Shown here: piece by piece, positions 25,478 to 35,792 of the stretch
Layout: each line of letters starts with the position of its first letter
Position numbering within the stretch: position 1 is the stretch's first letter
From: Sanghuangporus weigelae
Taxonomy: Eukaryota > Basidiomycota > Agaricomycetes > Hymenochaetales > Hymenochaetaceae
NCBI GenBank assembly: GCA_033182465.1
Contig: CP137319.1
Location: forward strand, 186,001-250,000
Reading direction: 5' to 3'
Length of the DNA: 64,000 nucleotides
The notes under the pieces: generated by a model
The model's database searches: none
What the model was told of the DNA's origin: nothing
Seen by the model: only the letters and a program-made list of their open reading frames with translations
Translations under genes and position numbers: made by a program

Positions 25478-26929
25478 TCAGCCGCATTTACAATTCACAA
25501 CTGGCTTGATGAAACGTACATTTCCTTCCGAATGATTTGGTGGTTCTACAATAAAAGGCGCTGGACTGCGATCATCATAATGAGCCTGGAGAGTTACAGT
25601 TTTGAGGACTTCCGTCGGAGGGACGTTCGATACGCCGAAGCTGGATGAAGCCTTAATGAGACTTCTGCGCAGGCTGTTGCGCGAGTTAAGACTGAAAGGA
25701 AGATCGGTCAGCGTGATACAAGGTCAACGAAGGTGATCTACTCACGCTGCGAGGAATGAATTCGTGTACACTTCAGCATTTGAAAGAAGAATGAGCTCAA
25801 GTGAGCGCACTCATTTTTTTCAGCTTCAGAACGACTCACATCGGGTTATCGAAAGATAGAAAAACATAAACAACAGCGTATCAAATAGCACGAATCCCAG
25901 AACGAGTCCAAGGATCGCACAAATGCTCGTCACGAGGCCTGTATTAATCGTAAACAGAATTAACCATCACCGTCTCGCTGCGCTTGAATCCCGAGCGTGT
26001 GCGATGCAAAAGTATCACCAGGGAAAGTGCAATGGTTGAGTCTGCTGCAGCCGTGATGCCGTTGACGATGCGCGTGATTATCATGGTTTGAACGTGTCGG
26101 CCTGCACCGCTTTTGCGAAGTACACACACGTTGCACCGAATTGCGCAACGACCAAAGATGCGACAAGGATAACGAGGAGGATATTCCTTTCGCTCACTAA
26201 ATAATGCGCACCGAGTTTTAGAATCACTGAGAGTATGAACCGTCTTGCTCACGCTTCCAAATTCGCATAACGAATATTGCTTGCACCATGACGCAAATGA
26301 CGCCACCAACAAATAGCGCACACACCAGAAGTCTACATGTCAAAACCAAAACAGCTGGATTTAACACAAAGGAAATGCTTCAAAGATTTGAGGGTCTAGA
26401 CGTACGGGTCAAGTGTCACAAGTATGTTGAAATTTCCAAATCCAACGATAAGGTACCCATGGGACATCCCTATGAGTAATGCCTGGTGCAGTGTATCGAG
26501 GAACCATACGGTAAAGACGTATGTCTTCAGCCACAGCGCATCCTTTGGATAATTCTGCGTCCCGGGACAAACGTTAGTGCATAAATGACGGGGTCTGTGC
26601 GCTAACCCACGTTGTAGTAGATATACAATTGGACGGTACCAGCGCCCCATAGTCCTATTATCAAACACTGAGCACATATGAACGGGATCTGATAATTATC
26701 ACGCACCCCATAGAGAACCTGAAGGAGATGCTGATTAGTCGTCTACGAAAGATGGAAACAGAGCACATACATCTAGACGATACTTACATGGCAGCAAAAT
26801 ACAACGACCCGACCCGATGAAACAAGTATGAATATACCAGCAATCATAAAAAATAAACAATGGCATTCTTACCGTGTTGTCTAGGCGCGTTCTGAGTGAG
26901 TTATCGGGGCTGGCAGGGATAGAGGCCAT
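25478..26929 (-). CDS. DUF6534-type multi-pass membrane protein
   Basis: The start at 26929 gives MASIPASPDNSLRTRLDNT, then small exons yield VLYGLWGAGTVQLYIYYN and NYPKDALWLKTYVFTVWFLD, followed by TLHQALLIGMSHGYLIVGFG. This is the opening pattern of the DUF6534 family, a large Agaricomycete group of about seven membrane helices. Later exons contain LLVCALFVGGVICVMVQAIF, ILLVILVASLVVAQFGATCV, and a short tail after NSRNSLRRSLIKASSSFGVS. Function unknown. The second exon could not be placed with certainty. If a 54-base intron (GTACGT..GCAG) is removed after HSEGN, the frame instead runs to a stop at 25292, adding a further membrane helix and a basic tail. Confidence 0.75.
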
Positions 26930-28119
26930 TCTGACTTAGATTTTCACCAGAAATATTTGCAAAGGAAGAAGAATGGCTAGATGAGAGAGCAAGAAGGTAG
27001 AGTCCAGTGTTCCACCATACGCCAGCTGAAAGATCGAGAGCGACGGCGCAGGGTGGGAAAGAAAGAAAGGGAAGAAAAGGAAAAGTGACGGGGCATCTTA
27101 TATCTGCTTCATTAAATCCCTTGCTCTCGTTTATTTCGTCATGGGCATACATATCGTAAAGGTGGGATCTGCGCTAACCCCTGTTGCCCTGGACTCTGTT
27201 CACAGCCTGTTAGCATCCGGAAGTCAATGACAAGTAAAACTTTTCACACCGAACACGGGCGACGGACCGTAGACCGTTCACAGCAGCTCACCGCAGGCAG
27301 AATAAACCGTATTTAGCAAAGACTTTCCGTGGTCTCCGCTGAATGAAGGGCAGCTGTGTAGTGCTGGCAGGATCCACGATGATTTCGGTCGTGCATATCG
27401 GCTCCGGTCTCCGTGGAAATCATAACCTCGCTTTGCAATGCACTCCGCAACAACTAGTCTGTAAAACGTCCTGCGCAGCAAAGAACATTTAATAAATAGT
27501 GAGAATAGGACTGGAGATTGAATGCAAAGCTTAACGCGCTGCTCGCAAGCTGTCATATCACGTGTCCAAAAGGCGTTCAGATTCTTCAGAACAACCACGG
27601 CAGCGAGATTCCACCACGGAAAAAGTTTAATGAGATGAAGGAAGTCAAGGCACAACGATCGGCGTCTGAACGATAGTCTGCTGCGGCCTGCGCGCGAAGT
27701 AGTCGTTGCTCACAGGCACAGGCCCGCGAGGACGCTATGGAAGAATTCCTCTGGAACTCAGTGACGCCCAAGGCGGCCGGGATAGTCAATCGTCGAGGAG
27801 TCTATTTTTACCGAAGCTGCCAAGATGGAAAAAAACCAAAATAAAAAATATACGAATGAGTCAAAAATACCAGTCGAGCTCTTGAAGGATGATTAAAAGA
27901 CCAGCGGAACCACTTGTAAGTTCGTCCATGCACCGTGTTCCTGGAGGATCTAGAGGATCTTGCCGGACTTGCCTACGACAGGAAACATCCGCACCAAGGA
28001 TAACCTTCCCAATTGCCAAAATGAACCCAAATATCCTTCTACAATTAGGATGACCTTCCTAACTGACTCTACAAGTTCAGCTTCAGTATTTCGATCTATC
28101 CGTATCACAGATTACTCAA
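26930..28119. other. Intergenic, nothing recognised
   Basis: Promoter side of the DUF6534 gene and 3' side of the carnitine acetyltransferase gene. The 125-codon minus-strand frame at 27278-27655 has no recognisable features. Confidence 0.45.
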
Positions 28120-30144
28120 TCATAATTTTGCATGCTCCGTCTCTCCTTCCTTCTCCCTAGCAAACAAATCCCTCACATCATGCACTGCATGCTCAATTTC
28201 TTCCATAAACGCGTCAATCGGCATCTCCTTCCTGCAGGTGATGTTGAAGAATAACTCGTCGTCGCTGCCCGTCATGTACGCGACACCAAACCCATCCGGG
28301 ACGACTTCACCCCAACCGTATGCATCGAAATGCTTTGAGTAGACTGCGGAGGTGCTTAGTACCCATCGCTTGGCGCGTAAATAAAGCGGGTCAGAGTAAA
28401 GTGCGGGTGTGGACTCGGTAGGGGCTATGAGCATTTGTAATCCTGGAACGAATTGTCGATTAATATTCTATGAAAGACAGGTTATGAAATCAAATTTCTC
28501 ACCTAACAAATGTCTATCGATCCCTTGCCCATTGCCAGCCTCACGCGCGACCTGGATATGCCGAACAGCAGCAGCCCTAAACAAGGCACGCCTCGTCGCA
28601 TCCTCACCCTCTACTTCACCCGCATCCATCGAACGTACCCACGCATCGCTCTCCTGGGTCACAACACGAATGCACTCTGTGCGGCCTTTCAAGAACTTAC
28701 GCGTCGACGCCGCTTCGTACGTGCCGCCGTTCCTCTGCCATCCCATTCGCTGCAACAATCGGTCATAGGCGAGCTGAACGAGTAGCTGTGCGTATGAATC
28801 GGGGGATACGCCGAATGTCTTGATAAGCCGTTTCCCGTATGTTGTTTTGTATACGCGAAGTTCATGCCCATCGGTGAGCTCTCTTGCTGCTTCCACTGCA
28901 CGACTTATAGCAATTTCAGTTGCCGGAGATATGTGCCAATCGAGTGGTTTAGGCGGGACGAAAGATGATGTGGGAGTGCCATGGTCAAAGGTCGGAGTTT
29001 CTAATGCGTCCAGAATATCGTCGCACATTCTAGCGGTAGGCGTGCCATCCATGACCGAGTGTTCGCCCATGATACCAGCACGAGCTTCGTCACCGTCGCA
29101 TACAATAAGTTGAACAGGCTTGTCTACCCATCGATTCGCGAGCCATCGCCCACTGGCACCTCCATGCCATAGCTGACGCGAGAACACCTCCACATTGATC
29201 GGTATTATATCGTCCAGACAGACAATGAACGCGCATGAATGGATTTCACGCATTACAGACGCGTTGTGTGGATCGGAGATGAGCTCATCGTAGTCCTTGC
29301 CCCATATATCTCGATCGGATGCAGTAAGCGTGCCGACAGCAGGATACGTTTCGGATGAATTATCGTAAATATGTTGAAATAGTTTCTCGAGATCTGATGT
29401 GCTGAGCAAGGTCCCATTCTGGGAGATATCAACTCTCCAGAAACGATTCTTTCGGATAACTACGATATGACCTGAATCGCCGGTGTCTCCCTCTTTTGCA
29501 TCCGAATCAGCCCAATCGACGCCCGCAGATCCGGGAACACGACAGCAATCAAACATCCACCGATACGTATCCATGCATATCGGGCCTTCTTTTGTTGTTT
29601 CAGGCCTGAGTGTACCCACTTTGTATGATTTCCGGAAAAGTAAGGTTGCGCGAGTCAAAGCAGCCGCACGATGCACCGGACCGCGAGGGTATCTAGTTGG
29701 GTGATCATCAAAGCCATAAAAGTATGATACATTGACTACAACGGAATCGCGGTAGCCCATGTACGAATAGAGGTCCCACCATTCTTCAAGCCAGTGCTCC
29801 GTCTCTTTCTGACGCGTCTCGAGACGACTTTGAAGTACCGGAGCGAGTCCATTCTCAAACTCCACGATCTTCTGCTCCGCGTTATGAAGCTCATCTTTTG
29901 TGTGCGCTAGGGGAACGAGAGACTGACGTAGCCGAGTCAACGTGTCCTTGAGCGCGGGTACAGGCAGCCTCGGGAGAGTGTTCTGTGCAGCAAAGGTGAC
30001 GCTACCACTTGGCGGCGCCGGCGCTGTACGCTTCCAATTTGTTGGAGGTTTCGACATTGAGGTGAGACGACGCGTGAACTGGCGCAAGAAAGGCTGGCGG
30101 GGTACCATGCTCGTCAGGACCAAGCCTCGCCAAATCAGCCACAC
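28120..30144 (-). CDS. CAT2: Carnitine O-acetyltransferase
   Basis: Two exons (30144-28503 and 28442-28120) join to 654 residues, the usual length. Family motifs are LPRLPVPALKDTLTRL near the N-terminus, VNVSYFYGFDDHPTR, and GIMGEHSVMDGTP with the catalytic His. The enzyme transfers acetyl groups between CoA and carnitine so acetyl units can cross organelle membranes. The first 30 residues are Arg-rich and hydrophobic without acids (MWLIWRGLVLTSMVPRQPFL), like a mitochondrial presequence. An internal Met (MSKPPTNWKR) follows at about residue 30. The C-terminus is AKL, a peroxisomal PTS1. As with yeast Cat2, this fits dual targeting to mitochondria and peroxisomes. Confidence 0.95.
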
Positions 30145-30321
30145 AGACGCGACGCGGGCATCGGTGATCGGTGATCACTCTCGGCATGTGATTTGACCCA
30201 ACATCGAAACAGGAAGGCGTTTCTCGTACACTATAATCCTCAACAAGACCGTGACCCAACAAGAACAAACATCCGACCAGATTGCCTGCAAAAAAATGGA
30301 TGAAGACTAGTGCCTGGAGGT

Positions 30322-30513
30322 CTAATCGCGCGTAGAGACGCGCTCAGATCTTTGTTTGGCCTTCAGGGTTTCAAGCTCCTGTTTGTGTCGATCGTCGGCC
30401 TGTCTTCGAGCATGTTGGATAGACGATCGCGTATAGAAGATGACGACGATGGCCATGGTGAACGCAGCGGCTAGAGCCATGAACCGGTTAGGATCGATAT
30501 TCTTGAAAGCCAT
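30322..30513 (-). CDS. Small single-helix membrane protein (63 residues)
   Basis: Intronless frame starting MAFKNIDPNRF. A single hydrophobic helix (FMALAAAFTMAIVVIFY) is followed by a basic, coiled-coil-prone tail rich in Arg, Lys and Glu. The layout is typical of small organelle membrane proteins, but I do not recognise the family. It lies head to head with a possible plus-strand gene starting at 30623 or 30665. Confidence 0.55.
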   Translation of the reverse strand: MAFKNIDPNRFMALAAAFTMAIVVIFYTRSSIQHARRQADDRHKQELETLKAKQRSERVSTRD

Positions 30514-30664
30514 CCTGCCTGGATTTTGGAAATTTCAGGTGATGAGAGAAAAAGTGAGAAAACCGCAAGATTTAGGTCACGTGCATATGACACCCGAGTC
30601 GGTAAATTGAACTCCGACTCCGTTGAATTCTTCCCTTCTTTCTTTATCATCGAATCGAGGGACG

Positions 30665-30910
30665 ATGCTGTACAAACTCTTTGGGGCAATAGAGGTACGC
30701 TTTGTTAGTACTCTGGTTCTCCGTGATGCTGCAAGAGCAGATGCGTTAATGAAACGCCTCGTGTTAAAACCGATGAGAGGGCCAGCGGCACCGCGAACTT
30801 TCATAAAGAAACACGCTCTCAGTCATCTCAACCTACCGGACTCGTCTTGTAAAGCTCCGGCGAAGAAAAATCCAGGCGCTTTTGGTGTCTACCGCCACAT
30901 GCAGCTTTAA
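30665..30910 (+). CDS. Possible small basic protein, mitochondrial-like N-terminus
   Basis: Open frame of 81 codons (95 if the in-frame ATG at 30623 is used). It starts MLYKLFGAIEVRFVSTLVLR and is Arg/Lys-rich throughout, ending GAFGVYRHMQL. The N-terminus resembles a mitochondrial presequence and the composition suits a mitochondrial ribosomal or assembly protein, but no family is recognised. A GT dinucleotide in GAGGTACGC could mark an intron. Confidence 0.4.
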   Translation: MLYKLFGAIEVRFVSTLVLRDAARADALMKRLVLKPMRGPAAPRTFIKKHALSHLNLPDSSCKAPAKKNPGAFGVYRHMQL

Positions 30911-31522
30911 TGAATTGTCCATCTCCTACTGAGTACCACTACTCGTTGCTCTTCATATTTCATTTATCGCGCCCCTTTTGATCTTTGGAGAGCATTTGCG
31001 TCTATCTTTATCACTCAGTGCATGACTATAGTCTCCAGTGAAAGTTTATTCAATGCCGAATGTATTTGAAAGGAACTAGATCTTAGCAATATCGATCTCA
31101 GTGATTTATGCTGCAGCTCTGGTTTTAGGGTCGGTTCACGCTTTTATCCGGTATTTGAAATTTGTGGTGTTGCAGCATGATAATCTCTGTGCTGTTGGGC
31201 GCAGAGGAGTCCAATGAGTCGTGTGCGTACTCAGAAGCCGGTGGTTCCATGATATTATCTCTGACTAGCCTTTAGCCAGATATACAAGGCTCCGTCGTAC
31301 TTTTTGCATTTGTAAACTTTGCTTGAGATCCCGGTGAGACCTGGTGAATTGGGATGATACACATTGGTGAGCGTGAGATACGAAGGGGAGGACATATGAA
31401 AATAAGTGGATCCATCAACTTCCAAGCTGCCGAACTCTTCGTTCGTGCTTTATCAGCAACGCAGTCAACCAAGAATAAAATCGATCATGATATCCATTCC
31501 CCATTCCAGTTAGACCACCTCA
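30911..31522. other. Intergenic, nothing recognised
   Basis: Short open frames only; no repeats or RNA features seen. Confidence 0.45.
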
Positions 31523-32602
31523 TCAACACGTGCTCTCTGTTGACAACAGCCCACGATCTAACTTAGTCCCTGCTGCAGACATTGCTTCTTCACTTACCAC
31601 ATCTGACATCTGGGGATTCTGTTGGTCCGGCTGTTGCCCAGACGGATCCATCCTAACCCCTTCCACTTCTCCATTGCCTTGATTATTAGCAGAGATTTGC
31701 TTCCCTTGTGCAAATCTTGTATCTGTTCCAAGAATAAAGCATGCAAATGAATTAGCCATCAGCAAGGCACTCAGAAGAACCGATGCCGTCTTCGCTTCCC
31801 AGCCATATCTGGCCGTGCTTTCCTCGAGCCAGGTGAATGAGCACACAGCAACGAAGAATGCAAGCGCTGCACCACCTCCCCAAATCGAGGGTGTGGCGAG
31901 TAAAAGATAGAAAAGAAGCGGATATTTTGCAAAATCCTTGCAACCAGGTTAGCAATCAACAGCAATACGCAGTCGCTAAGGTTACCTCGAGACGCCCTTT
32001 TGTTATGTTATTCTTGCATAAAATCCCAAAGATGATGGACAAAACACTTCCAAACATTGATGCGGCGACTGAGACTTGAGTCATGCGCCGAAGGTCGCCA
32101 TTATTTGCACGTAGAGCTGAGTATGAGAGGATTCAATTATACAGTTGAACAACCAGTCTTGGTAGGTTATCACTCACGCAAGTAGCAAACCTGACTATAT
32201 CGAATGGAGAGAAGATTAGCAAGACATTCAATGTCCTCGGCTGATGAGTGCCATCATACCACAATGTTGATATTGTCTATTTTCGCCATGAACACCTTGT
32301 AAAATTGTTCCCAGTCTCCTTTTTTCTCGTATCTAAATGAGTATTCGAGTTAATGCCCCAAAATACCTGCGAGCCTCAACTCACTTTCTCCAAGCTTCTT
32401 CTGTAGGATAGCCGAGCATGAGTAACTTTGGGATTCGAAGTGAATCGAATGAGCCTATTCGCCAACTCCGAATTGATCGAAGAGCTCTATGCAGATAATC
32501 TTTGCCCATTGTCTGTTGAGCACCTGGATCGAGCATACCAGGATTCATCTGCGCCTGTGAGCTATGAAGAGATGTGATGGGTATGATGGCAGTCTGTGTC
32601 AT
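31523..32602 (-). CDS. Uncharacterised multi-pass membrane protein
   Basis: The start at 32602 gives a soluble N-terminus ending WRIGSFDSLRIPKLLMLGYP. Splicing then yields EKKGDWEQFYKVFMAKIDNI, NIVVCYLPLRANNGDLRRMT, and three hydrophobic segments: VSVAASMFGSVLSIIFGILC, FAKYPLLFYLLLATPSIWGG, and KTASVLLSALLMANSFACFI. The pattern of a charged region, then DNINIV, then membrane helices is seen in many Agaricomycete lineage-specific proteins. It recalls RRWSNLNVI followed by helices in the genes at 542 and 33119. Function unknown. Confidence 0.6.
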
Positions 32603-33118
32603 GAGAAGTTCACTGTGCGACTAAAAGCGACAAATCGAGGAAATGTAGTTGGCTTACCCTTATATCGCGCTATCGTAAGCATTGGTGAACTTGAATAGTG
32701 AAGGGAGATCGGACAGGTGTGTTCGCCGTGCACGCCGGATCCACATTATATATATTCATGCGCGGCTAGATAGGGCGACGACTCTGTCTAGAAGGTATGT
32801 GGACATTAAAGGCTGAGCTTCTTCCACAGTCGGTGTTTCAGATAGGAGCCTGCGCACGTTCACTGCACACATTTAATAGACAAATGTGATGCAGTTGGCA
32901 CTGGACTGTCATGTAAGGTTGAATGGTAGCACCATGGCATATAAAAAGGATGATAGACGCTCATTGTCGCACCTTCCCTTACTCCGGATAATATATCAGT
33001 GCGACAATTCCCGCTAAACCCATCTGGTCTACGTTGATTCTCTCCTCAAGATAGAAGGGAAAGAGCCTGTTTGTGAGGTTCGCAATCCTTTGGTTACCGT
33101 AGCAAACAGTAAAACTTC
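32603..33118. other. Divergent intergenic region
   Basis: Promoter region between the minus-strand membrane protein gene and the plus-strand paralogue. A tatatatt stretch lies near 32748. No gene seen. Confidence 0.45.
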
Positions 33119-34204
33119 ATGTCCCGCCATCAGACTTACAGCAATCGTGCGAGCATGGATCTGTCCAGACGCCTCCGCTCTACCTCTTCGTCAATTATGC
33201 CTTTGCTTTCTTCACCTGGTGAAGACAGAGAAAAAGTGCATGGGCAGACATCAAGCGAACAAGAGTCACATGAGAATTCAGGTGGACGTAGAATGCTAAA
33301 CGTCTTCCTGCCTGCGAGAATAATGCAATTTGTTCTGGGTTGTTCGACGCCATACGTAGAGATGGATTCCTTGCGTAGGAAAAGAGGCCAGAACGACGTA
33401 GAGAAGTTATGAGAGCAGTTCCGCGATTTGCTTCAACGTAGATGGTCAAATCTAAACGTCACGGTAGGACACAACTTGTTCTTCTCCGACCATAGCTGAC
33501 GACTCCTCTCTGCACAGTGTGGCTTGATCATGGGGTTCGATAGATCATCTGGCATTCGAGCTGGCTAAGCTGATTGCTTGCGTCTAGCGCGGTTTCGACA
33601 GTATTGTTCTCAGACTATCCTCTCTCTCGAGCGTCATTCGCTCTGGGCATCATCTCGTTGCTCAGCAGCCTCATCGCAACCGGGTTCGGCGTCGGCCTCA
33701 TTTATGTCCTCGTTGATGTGCCCGGCAGCACACTCAAAGTGGGTCTGGAACTAAATTGTATCTGTCAAAGGCTTAGTTTAGCCCCCCATCCAGGACATCG
33801 ACGAGAAATACCCTCGCCTGTATCTCTTCGCTTTGTCGATCCCCGAATTGTGGGCACTCCTCAGCTTCGGATCTTTCTTCGTAGGAATTTGCGTCGTCAT
33901 TTGGGAAGCAACTAATAAAGGCTGGATCGCCAAGGTGCGATTGTTATAACTTTGCTGGTTCACTCCTGAGCCAGGATCTCAATTGTCTTTTGCTTTAAAA
34001 AAATACCCGCACCTACAATATCTGCATGTTCAGGCAGGAGTGGTCCTGACTATCGTCATGTTATCCCTACACCTCGTTGCATTCGGCTTCCTCTTTCACA
34101 AGAAGGATGCGAAGGACGAAAAGCCTGAAATGGGCTCAGATAATCCGAACGCCGAAACAGAAAATAGCCAACAAATATCGCCATTGTCGACACAGGCATC
34201 ATAG
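33119..34204 (+). pseudogene. Multi-pass membrane protein, copy 2, with one premature stop
   Basis: Exons at 33119-33463, 33518-33534, 33588-33738, 33794-33934 and 34034-34204 correspond to the five exons of the gene at 542-1908. Exons 2, 3 and 4 are exactly equal in length (17, 151 and 141 bases) and all phases agree. Helix sequences are well conserved (FALGIISLLSSLIATGFGVG against FTLGIISLLSSLIAIGFGVG). Exon 1 has an in-frame TGA at 33410-33412, just before EQFRDLLQRRWSNLNVT; no intron that removes it in frame was found. The last exon is about 113 codons shorter than in copy 1. It may be a young pseudogene, or translation may start downstream. Confidence 0.65.
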
Positions 34205-34662
34205 GGGCATGCATAGTTCCAATTATCAAACGACTCTACGAATTCGGCCAGTTCGAGTTAACCAGTCATCAGACTCCTTCCTATGTATATCTAATGAATA
34301 CTTGCCCTATATAAGTATATCCTGTATTGTCAATCCTCAGTTGTTTCATACATAGAATATGATTACGCACATAGAGAATCAGCGGACGCATCATCTTGCC
34401 GGCAGGACATGACGCTGACTTCTGAAACTTTCCCGGTTGAGTTTCACCGCCTTGTTTCTTCGGAGCAGCATGACGGACGAATTCCGACTTGAAGTCAGTC
34501 GTGACGAATGAAAGCTTGAAATTTATTTGTCTAAGGTAATCGCATTACGTAACCTTACGATCATAGCCAGACACCCTTCGAGTCCTAACGTTTTCACCTA
34601 CTCTCATCGCAACGCTCAGGGTACCTGGGCTGTTGCCATTGTTTCCCGTTCAAAAATAACGA
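34205..34662. other. Intergenic, nothing recognised
   Basis: Spacer between the second-copy membrane protein gene and the prenyltransferase; presumably the promoter of the latter. Confidence 0.45.
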
Positions 34663-35792
34663 ATGGTGCTTACTGAGAGATCCTTGGAACGGCTTCTTGT
34701 CCTGGTCAAAGCTAGCCGTATCCCAGGATGGTGCTTTGGACCCATACTATACACAATTGGAGTAATTAATTCCGGAATACTCCCAAAGTCTATACCTAGC
34801 ATTTTATGTACTGGTGTACAACTTTTCTGTTTGTCATTTCCATTATGCATCGGTATGTTTCGTTTCTCTCTCTGAAAATCAAATAATACTAAAATTGAGC
34901 TGATCGTCTGTTTTTGTCAAATTATCATATCGATGACATTTATTTCCTAGTCGTCTTTGGAGTGAACGACGTTTATGATTACGCATCTGATATCCGCAAT
35001 CCCCGAAAGCAAGGATGGTCTCTTGAAGGCTGTGTTCTCGAACCTACCCACCATGATTTTGTACTTGCAGCTGCGCGAGTTGCCTCGGCTCTTGTCCTCC
35101 TCTCGTCCTTCTTAAATCCATCTCTATCATTTTCATCTTCTCATTATTCTTCAGCTTCATCAGTCACTTTCATACAACCTCTATTAACAACCGCTATTCT
35201 TATACTCGGCTGGCAATACTCCTCACCACTGCTTCGACTCAAGGAAAGACCTATTCTCGACTCACTTTCGAATGGTATTCTCGTTTGGTTGTGCTGGGCA
35301 CTTGGGTACACATCATCAAGCTACACTTTATTCGGACCGAATGCAGGGGAGGGTGTAACCAAGGGGTGGTTATTAGCACTCTGCACGTCAGGTGTGCACG
35401 CGCTCGGTGCTGCGGCGGATGTTGAAGTCGACAACGCTACAGGCCAGAGGACAATCGCGACGGCATACGGGAAACGTGCAGCAGCATTCTTCTCAGCTAT
35501 TTTATAGTCAGTCATTATTTTATATTCTCCTAATGAAAAGATTTGGGATTGATCATGTACATTTTTCTTATTTGATCCTTTTATCAGCTTCGTCGCGTCA
35601 AGAACTGTCGAAATTGTATCATCCGATGGAATTTACAGTCTCGTGGGCATAGGAATCTCACTTATTCCTGTCTTCAATCCGGAACGAGCACACCAAGCGT
35701 TCAGAGCCATTGTCTACTTTTCTGTTCTCAGTGCTTCGGGATGGATTGGGGGGAAGGCTTTGAGCTTCTTCAGGACCGGGGGTTTGGCGTGA
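34663..35792 (+). CDS. UbiA-family prenyltransferase-like protein, copy 2
   Basis: Three exons (34663-34852, 34951-35506, 35588-35792) join to 316 residues. The N-terminal SRIPGWCFGPILYTIGVI is identical to copy 1. The first Asp-rich motif is FGVNDVYDYASDIRNPRK and the second AADVEVDNATGQRTIATAYG, so both metal-binding sites remain. Intron positions and the 205-base last exon match copy 1, including the unusual GTCAG donor. Unlike the pair at 0.5-3.2 kb, it lies in tandem downstream of its membrane-protein neighbour. Substrate unknown. Confidence 0.85.
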
